Positions 9,903 through 20,786 of a stretch of DNA of 64,000 bases are shown here, piece by piece (position 1 is the first letter of the stretch; each line of letters opens with the position of its first letter). The position numbers and the translations under genes are program-made. The stretch comes from Acetobacter sicerae (GTDB lineage: Bacteria; Pseudomonadota; Alphaproteobacteria; Acetobacterales; Acetobacteraceae). Where the stretch lies: assembly GCF_011516765.1 (NCBI RefSeq), contig NZ_JAAABN010000011.1, positions 1-64,000 of the forward strand, read 5' to 3'. The notes under the pieces were generated by a model, which did not search any database, was not told the origin of the DNA, and worked only from the letters and a program-made list of their open reading frames with translations.

Positions 9903-10691
9903 ATGATGCGTTCTCTCGACATTGCCGGAACCGGCATGCAGGCCCAGCAGACGAATGTGGAGGTCATCGCCAACAATATCGCCAACATGACGACGACGGG
10001 CTTCAAGCGTCGCCGTCCGGAATTCCAGGATCTGATCTATCAGGACATGCGGCGCGTCGGCACGATGAGTTCCGACAGCGGCACTCTGGTTCCCGCCGGC
10101 GCGCAGGTCGGCCTTGGTGTACGCACGGCGGGCATTTACCGCATCAACGTGCAGGGAACGCTGGAGCAGACGAACAACAGCCTCGATCTCGCCATTGAAG
10201 GACCGGGCTATTTTCAGGTCACCCTGCCCTCCGGTGAATATGCCTACACACGTGACGGCACATTCTCCCTCTCCGACACTGGTCAGATCGTAACGGCGGA
10301 TGGTTATCCGGTCAGCCCCGGCATCACGGTTCCAAACAACGCCCAGACCGTCACGATCGATCAGACCGGTCAGGTGCAGGTGACAGTGTCTGGGCAGACC
10401 CAATCCACGGTTGTCGGCCAGCTTCAGATGGCGACCTTCCAGAATGAAAACGGTCTGGCGGCCATGGGTCAGAACCTGTTCACCGAGACGCAGTCTTCCG
10501 GCAACGCCATCACCGGCACCGGACAGAGCGTTGGTTTCGGCGATGTCCGTCAGGGGTATGTCGAAGAATCCAACGTCAACGTCGTGACCGAAATCACGGA
10601 CCTCATCACCGCCCAGCGCGCTTATGAGATGAACAGTAAAGTCATCACAGCCTCCGATGAAATGCTTCAGACCCTGACAGGACTGAAATGA
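9903..10691 (+). CDS. flgG: Flagellar distal rod protein FlgG
   Basis: Builds the distal rod that passes through the P and L rings. At 262 residues it is the exact size expected of FlgG. The N-terminal motif MRSLDIAGTGMQAQQTNVEV with the following NNIANMTTTGFKRRR is highly characteristic, as is the C-terminal ESNVNVVTEITDLITAQRAY. It lies 42 bases after flgF. Its stop overlaps the flgA start in an ATGA arrangement, indicating translational coupling. Confidence 0.97.
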   Translation: MMRSLDIAGTGMQAQQTNVEVIANNIANMTTTGFKRRRPEFQDLIYQDMRRVGTMSSDSGTLVPAGAQVGLGVRTAGIYRINVQGTLEQTNNSLDLAIEGPGYFQVTLPSGEYAYTRDGTFSLSDTGQIVTADGYPVSPGITVPNNAQTVTIDQTGQVQVTVSGQTQSTVVGQLQMATFQNENGLAAMGQNLFTETQSSGNAITGTGQSVGFGDVRQGYVEESNVNVVTEITDLITAQRAYEMNSKVITASDEMLQTLTGLK

Positions 10692-11683
10692 GGCGTATAG
10701 CCCGTCATTTTTTTGCAGCATGCCTTGTGGGAGGCTGTCTGAACATCTCTCCCGCAGATGCAGCCAGTCTCCGCCGAACAAGCGTGCTGCATCATTCTCA
10801 GGTAAAACTCTCAGACCTTTTCAACGGAATCGCCCCCGATCAGGATTGCGATCTTGGGCCCGCTCCTGCGCCTGGGCAGAGCCTCACCATAAGCGCGCCG
10901 CAGTTAGAGGCCATTGCCCAGCAATACGGCATTGACTGGCCGGAAATGTCTGATCTGGCGCAGGCTACCCTTACCCGCGCCAGTCACACAGTGTCTCGCG
11001 ATGACATCATGCCGCTGATCGTAGATGGGTTGAAGGCGCGAGGCGTTTCGGACAGCGCCGCCATCGAACTCACAAACTTTTCGGGGCCAACTGTCGCTGC
11101 TGAACTGGCGAATAACCCGCAATTATCGAACATTGTTTATGATGCTTCGCATGGCAGATTTTCGGCCTTTTTTTCCATTACATCCGATGACGCCACGCAG
11201 TCGTTCCGGGCGGACGGAACGGTCAGTTCCCATGTGGAAGTTGTCACGGCACGTACTGATCTGCCCGCAGGACAGATTATCGAACAGGCAGATATCGAAA
11301 TCTCTGAGGTCGACTCACGATCCTTACCGGCCCGGGCCATCCTTGATCCGGCAGATATCATTGGCCAGTCCACACGACGGGCCATTCGTGCGCACACACC
11401 TCTCACCTCCGAGATGACATCGCGTATCGACCTTATTGAAAAAGGATCGCCTATTATTCTCGATGTTTCCTCGTCCGGCCTTCATCTCACTGCAGCAGGA
11501 GTCGCATTGGACTCTGGCGCTCAGGGCGAGCGGATTCATGCGTTAAATCCCGCATCACGGATGGTCGTTGTCGGTCAGATTATCGACAGGACACGCATTG
11601 CGGTAACGCCCGGGACGGCTCCAACCCCCGCCGATTCCAGAGAGATGCGCTCTGCAGGTATCAGGGCGCCGAAAAATATCTAG
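10688..11683 (+). CDS. flgA: Flagellar P-ring assembly chaperone FlgA
   Basis: Periplasmic chaperone for assembly of the FlgI P-ring. It has an N-terminal signal peptide (hydrophobic segment ending near SPADAAS) and a C-terminal SAF domain seen as ARTDLPAGQIIEQADIEISE, a DPADIIGQSTRRAIRAHTPL segment and a terminal beta region. At 331 residues it is longer than the enterobacterial protein, as in many alphaproteobacteria. The start overlaps the flgG stop by four bases. The P-ring gene flgI itself is not in this window. Confidence 0.9.
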   Translation: MRRIARHFFAACLVGGCLNISPADAASLRRTSVLHHSQVKLSDLFNGIAPDQDCDLGPAPAPGQSLTISAPQLEAIAQQYGIDWPEMSDLAQATLTRASHTVSRDDIMPLIVDGLKARGVSDSAAIELTNFSGPTVAAELANNPQLSNIVYDASHGRFSAFFSITSDDATQSFRADGTVSSHVEVVTARTDLPAGQIIEQADIEISEVDSRSLPARAILDPADIIGQSTRRAIRAHTPLTSEMTSRIDLIEKGSPIILDVSSSGLHLTAAGVALDSGAQGERIHALNPASRMVVVGQIIDRTRIAVTPGTAPTPADSREMRSAGIRAPKNI

Positions 11684-11712
11684 ACATTTCCTGATTGGAT
11701 CAGATTTTTTTC

Positions 11713-12438
11713 ATGAAACGTTCTTTATTGCTTCTTCCACTCCTTGCCCTGTCAGCCTGTAATGGCGGCATTGGAAGTCTGAGCGAAATCGGGCATCCGC
11801 CAGCAATGACACGGACACAGGATCCGACGCGTGACACGGCCTACCGGCCGGTCACAATGCCCATGCCTCCACTACAGCCACCTCCTGCTGAAGTCGCCAG
11901 TCTCTGGAGGCCAGGAAGCCGAGCGTTTTTCAAAGACCAGCGCGCGGCACAGGTCGGTGATCTTGTGACCGTCATTGTCGACATCACTGACAATGCCACG
12001 ATGGTTGATAATACAAGCGCAAGTGGTGGTGGCAGCGAAAGCATGGGCATACCGAGCCTTTTCGGTTTCCATGGCAAAGCCATTTCACACATTACAGGCT
12101 CCAGCGCCCTTTCCACGTCCAGTAACAACAGCAACACAGCGGCCGGACGTATCACCAGAAACGAAACCGTGACCGTCAGAGTAGCCGGTACGATTACCCA
12201 GGTTCTTCCTAACGGCAATTTTGTCGTTGTCGGACGGCAGGAAGTTCGCGTGAACAGCGAACTCCGGGAACTACAGGTCACAGGCGTCGTCCGACCGCAG
12301 GATATTACTGCAGACAACACCGTTACACATGATCGTATGGCAGAAGCCCGGATTTCCTATGGTGGAAGAGGACAGCTTTCCATCCTCCAGACCCCAAGAT
12401 ATGGACAACAGTTGCTGGATGCTGTTGCGCCATTCTGA
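11713..12438 (+). CDS. flgH: Flagellar L-ring lipoprotein FlgH
   Basis: Outer-membrane lipoprotein forming the flagellar L-ring. The signal peptide ends in a clear lipobox (LLALSAC, with cysteine as the lipidated residue), followed by the family segments LWRPGSRAFFKDQRAAQVGDL, split by a variable glycine/serine region, and NGNFVVVGRQEVRVNSELRE. The ATG at 11713 is used because the signal peptide starts there; the TTG at 11695 would add six residues without a ribosome site. Size (241 residues) is typical. It follows flgA by 29 bases and is the last flagellar gene seen. Confidence 0.95.
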   Translation: MKRSLLLLPLLALSACNGGIGSLSEIGHPPAMTRTQDPTRDTAYRPVTMPMPPLQPPPAEVASLWRPGSRAFFKDQRAAQVGDLVTVIVDITDNATMVDNTSASGGGSESMGIPSLFGFHGKAISHITGSSALSTSSNNSNTAAGRITRNETVTVRVAGTITQVLPNGNFVVVGRQEVRVNSELRELQVTGVVRPQDITADNTVTHDRMAEARISYGGRGQLSILQTPRYGQQLLDAVAPF

Positions 12439-12460
12439 AGACAGGCATGTACTATCAGAA

Positions 12461-12492
12461 AGACTTGCCTGCCCGATCGGGTAGGCAAGTCT
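12461..12492 (+). terminator. Hairpin ending the flagellar operon
   Basis: Ten-base arms AGACTTGCCT (12461-12470) and AGGCAAGTCT (12483-12492) enclose an inner palindrome CCCGATCGGG. It lies 22 bases after flgH. The T-run is absent, but the stem is long and position-appropriate. Confidence 0.65.
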
Positions 12493-12865
12493 CATCAACA
12501 TCGAGCTTCCAGCGCAACATCATGCCGATTATGCGGGGTCTTTTTCTTCTAAATTTTCAACTGAAGAAATTTCAGATTTCCCAATTCAAGAAACCTGTTA
12601 TCTGCAATCACTTAATATGGAGCAGAGAATATTTTTAATGCTGCACTTTTGAAAAAGTCTGCATTCAAAAAACATAAAGAAAAAATAATTTTCAATATTA
12701 CACTCAACACTACCTTAGTATAAAAATATACTTTACAAAATTACTTTTAGAATTTATTTCTGCTGCTGGCCTATAACTTAATCGTGTTATGGCCAGCGCA
12801 CAGAAATGTCCTTTTACTATTATATCCGCACTAAGAAAAAAGATTGCCAGTATATACGTTAAACT
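12493..12865. other. AT-rich gap with a stem-loop between convergent flgH and the GT61-like gene
   Basis: Strongly AT-rich sequence without a supportable gene. It contains a stem-loop at 12765-12797 (GCTGGCC, one bulged T, ATAAC, paired with GTTATGGCCAGC), about 70 bases past the minus-strand gene's stop. This may be that gene's 3' end. The base composition marks the left edge of the AT-rich island that continues through the glycosyltransferase gene. Confidence 0.45.
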
Positions 12866-14470
12866 TTAGTGCGTATTTTCAACAGAATTTTCAGTCTCTG
12901 AAGCTGGCCATCCCAACACCTCAACCTGATCAAGATGAAAATAGTCATCGGCAAGGGATGTAATACGGATCACACGCCCAACAAGTGGTTCTGACGCCTG
13001 CCATTCAAGAGGCATTCCATCAACACCTCCGATAACTCTGGCATCCTGTTTTTCCAGAACGGTTTTCAGAGAATTCTCATCCATCCCGACCTCAATGCGA
13101 AGGCGGTTACAACGCTCCGGAGCAGAATCGCAACGGTTGAACAGTCTGATGCTTTTGATCCTGCATGGCTCATCAAGATCAACTTCCCACCAAGGGTTTT
13201 TTTCCGTATCTGTGTGAAATTGAAACGTACCGGTAAGAGTGCCGCTGGTGGCATTAATTGTCTGATCTGGAATCCAAGGATGGAGCGAGCTCTGTCTTGT
13301 CTTTTTATCAATAGCAACATTTCTCAATGCCGCCGCATCGGCCTCGTTCTCTGCATCCTGTTTCTGCCACTGGAACGCACCCAAAACAACACGCTTGTGA
13401 GCGCGACTGCTATCAGCCCTGATCTTATAGTCAAATATCCGAAGAATTCCGTCAGCAATACCAATTGGATCGGCCGCCATACAGACTTCCGTAAATCCCT
13501 GTGTCTGTTCCGGATTTTTCTCAGGATCCAGAATAGTCATTCCCCCCTGTGGGATACCATAATAATCAGCCTGTGCATTATTTACCTGATCGATCAGGCA
13601 GAAATTGCTGTAGGTCGTCATATTATAATTAATCATAAAAACATGATCACGCGGCACAAAGATACTTGTATGAAACGCTGAACCGACAAAACCGGTCACA
13701 TACGGCCGATTGGCCCAGAGAGCGATCTGCTCTTCCAGTGACAATGTTTCCGGGTAAACGATTTCGACACCGTTTGCTTCCAGCCGATCGCAGATGACAT
13801 CTTCATTGATCAAGCGTCTGACACCCGACTGAAGTTTCGACTTGGAAAGATAGACTGGTCGCAAATCAGGTTTATTCATCAGAGAACCCGCAAGCTTGCG
13901 TCCAACCTCATGACAGAATGTCGCATAGCGACGATAGGCAAAATTCGCTTCCTCAAATGCCGGAGCTGGCAGGATGAGACGTCTGATTTTCCGGGGAGAC
14001 GAAAAACAGACAAAATCATCCAGGGAAAGATTCAACGCACCAAATAATTTCGGCATAAAACTGTTATCCCCGAACCAGAACTCCATACTCTGATGCGAGC
14101 TGTACAATATTTTAGCGTGAGGAAACCGCTCGCGGGCAGCGGACCAGAAACGGCTGAATGTCGACAGCAGGAAGTGGCCGAAATGCGAGTGGATAAAGCC
14201 ACAATAGATATAGACTTCATCCGGGGCATACTCATTGATGTCCCCATATCGGTATCCCATGATGAGAGGCGGAGCTACCTCTTCGGGATTGGGCCCCCGG
14301 AAATAAGCGGATTGTAGTATCCGTTTCCGCCCCTGATCAAATATCCCACTTGATGAATTGGAATCAAGCTCAGGTACATAAACAACGTCGCACAAATCAA
14401 GTAAAGCAGGCTCTGAATCCAGAATAACCGTCTCACCATAAACTGTATTTGTTTTGCAGATCGACGACAT
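12866..14470 (-). CDS. GT61-like glycosyltransferase with C-terminal discoidin-like (F5/8 type C) domain
   Basis: The first ~365 residues resemble DUF563/GT61 glycosyltransferases. Visible are a histidine-rich core (YCGFIHSHFGHFLLSTFSRF), a nucleotide-sugar-binding-like region (RPVYLSKSKL), and the late motif GFVGSAFHTSIFVPRDHVF, where the family normally has a conserved GxG/A segment. After a linker, residues ~395-525 look like a galactose-binding beta-sandwich of the F5/8 type C kind. There, TRQSSLHPW and WWEVDLDEPCRIKSIRLFNR match the usual opening and first-strand pattern. The gene is markedly AT-richer than its neighbours and stands alone on the minus strand, which suggests transfer. Role inferred: surface glycan synthesis. 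Acceptor and sugar are unknown. Confidence 0.68.
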   Translation of the reverse strand: MSSICKTNTVYGETVILDSEPALLDLCDVVYVPELDSNSSSGIFDQGRKRILQSAYFRGPNPEEVAPPLIMGYRYGDINEYAPDEVYIYCGFIHSHFGHFLLSTFSRFWSAARERFPHAKILYSSHQSMEFWFGDNSFMPKLFGALNLSLDDFVCFSSPRKIRRLILPAPAFEEANFAYRRYATFCHEVGRKLAGSLMNKPDLRPVYLSKSKLQSGVRRLINEDVICDRLEANGVEIVYPETLSLEEQIALWANRPYVTGFVGSAFHTSIFVPRDHVFMINYNMTTYSNFCLIDQVNNAQADYYGIPQGGMTILDPEKNPEQTQGFTEVCMAADPIGIADGILRIFDYKIRADSSRAHKRVVLGAFQWQKQDAENEADAAALRNVAIDKKTRQSSLHPWIPDQTINATSGTLTGTFQFHTDTEKNPWWEVDLDEPCRIKSIRLFNRCDSAPERCNRLRIEVGMDENSLKTVLEKQDARVIGGVDGMPLEWQASEPLVGRVIRITSLADDYFHLDQVEVLGWPASETENSVENTH

Positions 14471-14714
14471 CTAAAATTCCAGTCCATATTTATAGAACAT
14501 TCATCATCTTGGGGATCACCAATACGATTTCCATCATATTTCACTACCACAAGAATAAGTTTCGGCAGAATATCCCGATGAGATAAAAATTCTACTTAGA
14601 TAATCGCAAAACCCCATCAACATTGGAGAAAGGCCGTATCAGAAACCCAGAAACCTTCCATCGACAGACAATCTGTCTCTACGGGTCCATACTCCAATGA
14701 GGGCAACCGAAAAC
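14471..14714. other. Gap between the GT61-like gene and fusA
   Basis: AT-rich upstream region of the minus-strand glycosyltransferase, expected to hold its promoter. No gene, repeat or recognisable operator seen. Confidence 0.45.
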
Positions 14715-14745
14715 AAAAAAAGCCGACCTTTCGGTCGGCTTTTTC
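14715..14745 (-). terminator. Intrinsic terminator of fusA
   Basis: Perfect 10-bp inverted repeat AGCCGACCTT/TCGGTCGGCT (14721-14740; the TT/TC centre forms the loop), flanked by an A-run on the left and a T-run on the right. It can end transcription in either direction and lies 27 bases past the fusA stop. Confidence 0.9.
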
Positions 14746-14766
14746 CTACCTGAACTCCCAGAAGAA

Positions 14767-16851
<2,085 letters not shown>

Positions 16852-17017
16852 GGGGCTTCTCCGGGAAACGGCTGAACCAGAAATTCAGAGGAAAGCGACA
16901 AACACACAGGGCGCGACAGGAGAAAATCTCCCCGCGCCCTCTACCCTTTGAAACGCGACCTGCGCTCTGGCGGGCTGTGTGATCACGCGGTCCCCGCTGG
17001 CGCGGGGGCGATCAGGG

Positions 17018-17041
17018 TGCCGGTCATGATCATGACCGGCA
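17018..17041 (-). terminator. Perfect 24-bp palindrome after rpmB
   Basis: TGCCGGTCATGA followed exactly by its complement TCATGACCGGCA, eight bases past the rpmB stop. It would form a long stem in the rpmB transcript. A smaller CCCGC/GCGGG hairpin follows (around 16993). No T-run is present, so it may be an attenuating or 3'-protecting structure between rpmB and fusA. Confidence 0.5.
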
Positions 17042-17048
17042 TAGTGAC

Positions 17049-17348
17049 TCAGGCGGCAGCCTGCTTCTTGCTCTGCGCACGCAGAATACGACGCTTGATC
17101 ACCTGAGCTTCGGTGGTCAGGTTACGATTCGGCGTATCGAGCAGATAGGAGTCCAGACCCCCGTTGTGCTCGATGGTGCGCAGGCCGCGCGTGGTCACAC
17201 GCATGGAAATCGGCGTGCCGAGAATGTCGGAAAGAACCGACACTTCCTGCAGGTTCGGCAGGAAACGGCGGCGGGACTTGTTGTTGGCGTGGCTGACATT
17301 GTTGCCCGTCAGCACACCCTTGCCTGTGATCTCGCAACGGCGGGACAT
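17049..17348 (-). CDS. rpmB: 50S ribosomal protein L28 (bL28)
   Basis: Structural protein of the large ribosomal subunit. The opening [20 protein letters not shown] and the following [13 protein letters not shown] are unmistakable for bL28. The length is 99 residues, with a C-terminal extension as in alphaproteobacteria. The ATG at 17348 has a GAGGA ribosome site upstream on the minus strand; the longer frame from 17366 lacks support. It may lie in a loose minus-strand unit after the ABC exporter and small-protein genes. Confidence 0.95.
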   Translation of the reverse strand: MSRRCEITGKGVLTGNNVSHANNKSRRRFLPNLQEVSVLSDILGTPISMRVTTRGLRTIEHNGGLDSYLLDTPNRNLTTEAQVIKRRILRAQSKKQAAA

Positions 17349-17538
17349 CGATTTATCCTCGGTCAAAAAACAGAACAGGGCCGAGGCAGAGCCCGGCTTT
17401 CATCCTTACAATCAGGCGCGGCTTATGACGGAGGCATCGCTTCGCGTCAAGCAAACAGTGACGGAAAGACGGCTTCCCGCCACTTTTTCACAGACCGCAC
17501 CCGCTTTTCTCCACACTTTCATGGAGACAGGCTTTCTT

Positions 17539-17817
17539 TCAGGCGCTTCCTGCCTTGCGCTCTTTTTCTGCGACTTCCAGTTCACCCGCACGCACGCTCT
17601 GCACAGCGCTGTCCAGAATGCGCAGAATCGTCTCACGATCCATCGTGCGCGACAGAAGCCCCAGAGAACCGCCCAGAAGCGCCGACGCCACAGCCAGAGG
17701 CGGGTGATTTTCTTCCAGAAGATGGTCGATGGCGTGCTCGATGACCATCGCGCATTTGGTCAGTTCTTCGGACACCTGCTCCATCTGACCGCCTCCCTCA
17801 GGAATATTCTCTGCCAT
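17539..17817 (-). CDS. Small conserved-looking protein of unknown function
   Basis: A 92-residue acidic, mostly alpha-helical protein; I do not recognise a named family. The middle (CAMVIEHAIDHLLEENHPPL, then AVASALLGGSLGLLSRTM) reads as an amphipathic helix pair, and the C-terminus is charged. The ATG at 17817 is preferred because a GGGAG site lies seven bases upstream; the ATG at 17823 is too close to it. It sits 63 bases after the ABC exporter gene and about 190 bases before rpmB, all on the minus strand. No signal peptide or membrane segment is visible. Confidence 0.6.
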   Translation of the reverse strand: MAENIPEGGGQMEQVSEELTKCAMVIEHAIDHLLEENHPPLAVASALLGGSLGLLSRTMDRETILRILDSAVQSVRAGELEVAEKERKAGSA

Positions 17818-17880
17818 GTTCATTCTCCCATGCTGCTCCGGCAGCAGGCCGGAGTGTGATTGTTTCTGTCTGCGTTCCGG

Positions 17881-19734
17881 TTACCCGTGAGCGGGAGCCG
17901 ATGCCTCCAGACCGGAGTCCGGTGTCATTGCGTCGTGTCCTGCGTCCTGCGCCGCCCACATGGCGGCATAGAGGCCGCCACGAGCGATCAGGTCAGCGTG
18001 ACACCCCCGCTCCTTCACAAGCCCATCACCCAGAACCAGTATTTCGTCCGCCTCGACGATAGTTGAAAGGCGGTGCGCGATCACGACTGTGGTACGTTCA
18101 GCAGAAACGGCTCTCAGAGCCGACTGGATCTCACGCTCGGTATGAGTATCGAGGGCGCTGGTCGCCTCATCCAGAATCAGAAGACGGGGGTCCTTCAGGA
18201 TCGTGCGGGCAATCGCCACACGCTGCTTCTCGCCACCGGAGAGCTTCAGCCCCCTCTCACCAACCCGCGTCCTGTAGCCTTCCGGCAGGGACAGGATGAA
18301 GTCGTGGACACGCGCCAGCTTAGCCGCCTGCTCGATCTCGTCCTGCGTGGCGCCAAGGCGACCGTAGGCGATGTTGTAGCCGATCGTATCGTTGAACAGC
18401 ACGGTATCCTGCGGCACCACGCCAATCGCCTCCCTCAGGTCGGCCTGCCGGTAGTCGCGGACGTCATGCCCATCGATCAGCACCTTCCCCGACCAAGTGT
18501 CATAGAACCGGAACAGAAGGCGGCTGATGGTGGATTTGCCCGCACCCGTTGGACCGACAATCGCAATCAGGCCACCGGGCGGCACGGAAAAACTGACGCC
18601 ATGCAGGATTTCGCGGTCCTTGCGGTAACCGAAATGCACATCCTGAAAGGCCACGCTGACAGGTGGCGCATCCTTCAGATGAGCCGCCAGAGGCAGCGGA
18701 TGCGCAGGATCGGCGACTTCGACCGTTTCATCCAGCAGCCCCAGCATGTGTTCCAGATCGACCAGCGACGTGCGGATGGAAGAATAGATGGAGCCAAGGA
18801 AATTCAGCGGTGCGTAGAGCTGCAACAGATAGGTGTTGATCAGCACGAACTGACCCACCGTCAGATGCCCCGCCGCCACATCGTGTCCGGCCAGCAGCAT
18901 CACCAGCGTGAGCGCCAGCGAGATGATCACCACCTGCCCGAAATTCAGGGCGCTGAGAGAATACTGGGTGTGAACGGCGGCCCTGGCGTAGCGGGTCTGG
19001 GCGTCGCCGTAGCGTTTCGCCTCATGCGCCTCATTGCCGAAATATTTGACCGTCTCGTAGTTCAGCAGACTGTCCAGCGCCTTGCCTGTCGCCTCGCTGT
19101 TGATGTCGTTCATCCGGCGACGGATACCGATTCGCCATGAGGTGAACGAGAAAGTGAACACCACGTAGCCAATGACTGCACCCAGAACGAGAGCGGCATA
19201 ACGCCAGTCGAACACCTGCCAGATCAGACCGATGACAAGGATGGCTTCGAGCATGGTCGGCAGGATCACCAGCCCCATACGCAGCAGGGTCTCCACGCCT
19301 TCCGTGCCGCGTTCGATGGCGCGGGTAACGCCTCCGGTACGACGGTCGAGATGAAAACGCAGCGACAGGTCGTGCATGTGCATGAAACTGCGAAGCGCCG
19401 CGTCACGGGCGACCCGGTAACGGACTGGCGCGAACACAGCGTCGCGCAGCTCGTTGAATGCCGATGCGACCAGCCGGACCAGACCGTAGCCCACAATCAG
19501 CAGGACCGGCACTGTGGCGATCCCCACCGGATGGGACAGCGTGTCAATGATCCGGCTGTACACCCATGGCACGGCCACGGTGACCAGCTTGGCGGACAGC
19601 AGCAGCAGGGCGACCGCTGTCACGCGCAGTTTCAGCTTCGGATCATCACGCGGCCAGAGATAGGGAAGCAGGCGGGCAAGGGTCACTCCGGCAGGCTTGC
19701 CGGGCGACGTATCAGATCTTGGTGGCGGGCTCAT
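17881..19734 (-). CDS. Atm1/HMT1-type ABC exporter (fused membrane and ATPase domains)
   Basis: Half-size ABC exporter that should dimerise in the inner membrane. Six N-terminal membrane helices (starting near PYLWPRDDPKLKLRV) are followed by an ATPase domain with Walker A GPTGAGKSTI, signature LSGGEKQRVAIARTIL, Walker B LLILDEATSALDTHTE and an H-loop IAHRLSTI. The sequence and the DLEHMLGLLDE linker resemble the Atm1/ABCB7 group, which in bacteria and mitochondria exports glutathione-linked compounds and protects against heavy metals. The ATG at 19734 opens a 617-residue protein; the longer frame from 19797 adds a polar extension. Downstream small-protein and rpmB genes share the strand. Confidence 0.85.
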   Translation of the reverse strand: MSPPPRSDTSPGKPAGVTLARLLPYLWPRDDPKLKLRVTAVALLLLSAKLVTVAVPWVYSRIIDTLSHPVGIATVPVLLIVGYGLVRLVASAFNELRDAVFAPVRYRVARDAALRSFMHMHDLSLRFHLDRRTGGVTRAIERGTEGVETLLRMGLVILPTMLEAILVIGLIWQVFDWRYAALVLGAVIGYVVFTFSFTSWRIGIRRRMNDINSEATGKALDSLLNYETVKYFGNEAHEAKRYGDAQTRYARAAVHTQYSLSALNFGQVVIISLALTLVMLLAGHDVAAGHLTVGQFVLINTYLLQLYAPLNFLGSIYSSIRTSLVDLEHMLGLLDETVEVADPAHPLPLAAHLKDAPPVSVAFQDVHFGYRKDREILHGVSFSVPPGGLIAIVGPTGAGKSTISRLLFRFYDTWSGKVLIDGHDVRDYRQADLREAIGVVPQDTVLFNDTIGYNIAYGRLGATQDEIEQAAKLARVHDFILSLPEGYRTRVGERGLKLSGGEKQRVAIARTILKDPRLLILDEATSALDTHTEREIQSALRAVSAERTTVVIAHRLSTIVEADEILVLGDGLVKERGCHADLIARGGLYAAMWAAQDAGHDAMTPDSGLEASAPAHG

Positions 19735-19934
19735 TGTGTCCGATGTGGCACGTTGTCGCTGTTTTGCAACCCCGCAGACAGTCGAACTGGTCGGCACGCC
19801 GCAATGTTGTCACAGCCAACATCGCCCCGTAGGAGAAACATGGGCCGGACAACGCCGGTCAGAATTCGTCGGAAGAGCACGATGACCCCAGTTTCCGAAG
19901 AAACAGTGTGTGGACTGTCCACAGGACGCCGCTC

Positions 19935-20786
19935 ATGATCCCCATCCCCACAGACGGCTTCATGCGGCACATCAGGGCCTGCAACACGGCCACCCTCCCC
20001 GGCAAGCGCCTGCCGTTCCGGGTCAACGGCGTTCTGGCAGGATATGTCGATCCGGAAATCGCTCCCGCCCTGAAAGAGATGGGGCTGACGGAAGACAGTG
20101 CTTCAGGTGGCCTGTCTCTCAATGATCCGGCACGCCTCGAATCGATTGGCGAAGAACTGGCCCGCCGAGGGCTTTACCGCACGCACAATGAATTGTTCGA
20201 TGTGTGGGGCGATGACGGCCAGCCACCGCTCGGACGCATAGACCGGGGCGCCCTGCCTCTGTTCGGCTTTGTCGGTGTCGGTGTCCATCTGAACGGTCTG
20301 GTCCGCAAGGAAGACGGGCTGCACCTGTGGATCGGCCGTCGCGCCCGGAACAAGCGGCTTGATCCGGGCAAGCTGGATCACCTTGTCGCGGGCGGTGTCC
20401 CGGCGGAGCTCACCGCGGACGCCGCGATCCTCAAGGAAGCCGAGGAGGAAGCCAGCCTTCCACCAGATCTTGTGCAACGGGATGCGAAAAAAGTCGGCCT
20501 GCTGCATTACGCGCTCGAACGTCCTGAAGGACTGCGGCGCGACCGACTGGTCTGCTACGACCTTGTTCTGGCGGAGAGTTTCCAGCCTGTCCCGGCGGAC
20601 GGCGAAGTCGAGGAGTTTCTGCTTCTGCCGATCGGCGAAGTATTCCGACTTGTGCGAGACACGGACGAATTCAAGTTCAACGTCAATCTGGTGCTGATCG
20701 ACCTGTTTCTGCGGATTGGCCTGATTGATCCGCAGTCCGAAGAAGGCGTGGCGCTGCGTCGGGGATTGCAGGGCGATCTGCACTGA
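19935..20786 (+). CDS. Nudix hydrolase with N-terminal DUF4743-like domain
   Basis: Predicted nucleotide-diphosphate hydrolase. The N-terminal ~110 residues (GFMRHIRACNTATLP, then FRVNGVLAGYVDPEIAPAL) match the DUF4743 module found before Nudix domains, including fungal proteins related to thiamine pyrophosphokinase. The Nudix box is recognisable as GGVPAELT...ILKEAEEEASL, with lysine in place of the usual arginine and a non-canonical end. The ATG at 19935 has a CAGGAC site eight bases upstream. It is transcribed divergently from the ABC exporter, and the following lipoprotein gene starts directly after its stop. The substrate is unknown. Confidence 0.8.
   Translation: MIPIPTDGFMRHIRACNTATLPGKRLPFRVNGVLAGYVDPEIAPALKEMGLTEDSASGGLSLNDPARLESIGEELARRGLYRTHNELFDVWGDDGQPPLGRIDRGALPLFGFVGVGVHLNGLVRKEDGLHLWIGRRARNKRLDPGKLDHLVAGGVPAELTADAAILKEAEEEASLPPDLVQRDAKKVGLLHYALERPEGLRRDRLVCYDLVLAESFQPVPADGEVEEFLLLPIGEVFRLVRDTDEFKFNVNLVLIDLFLRIGLIDPQSEEGVALRRGLQGDLH

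Noticed and set aside
9225..10781. A 518-codon open frame on the minus strand
   Set aside because: It lies wholly opposite flgF and flgG, which are certain. It has no ribosome site or recognisable domain; long antisense frames are common in GC-rich genes.
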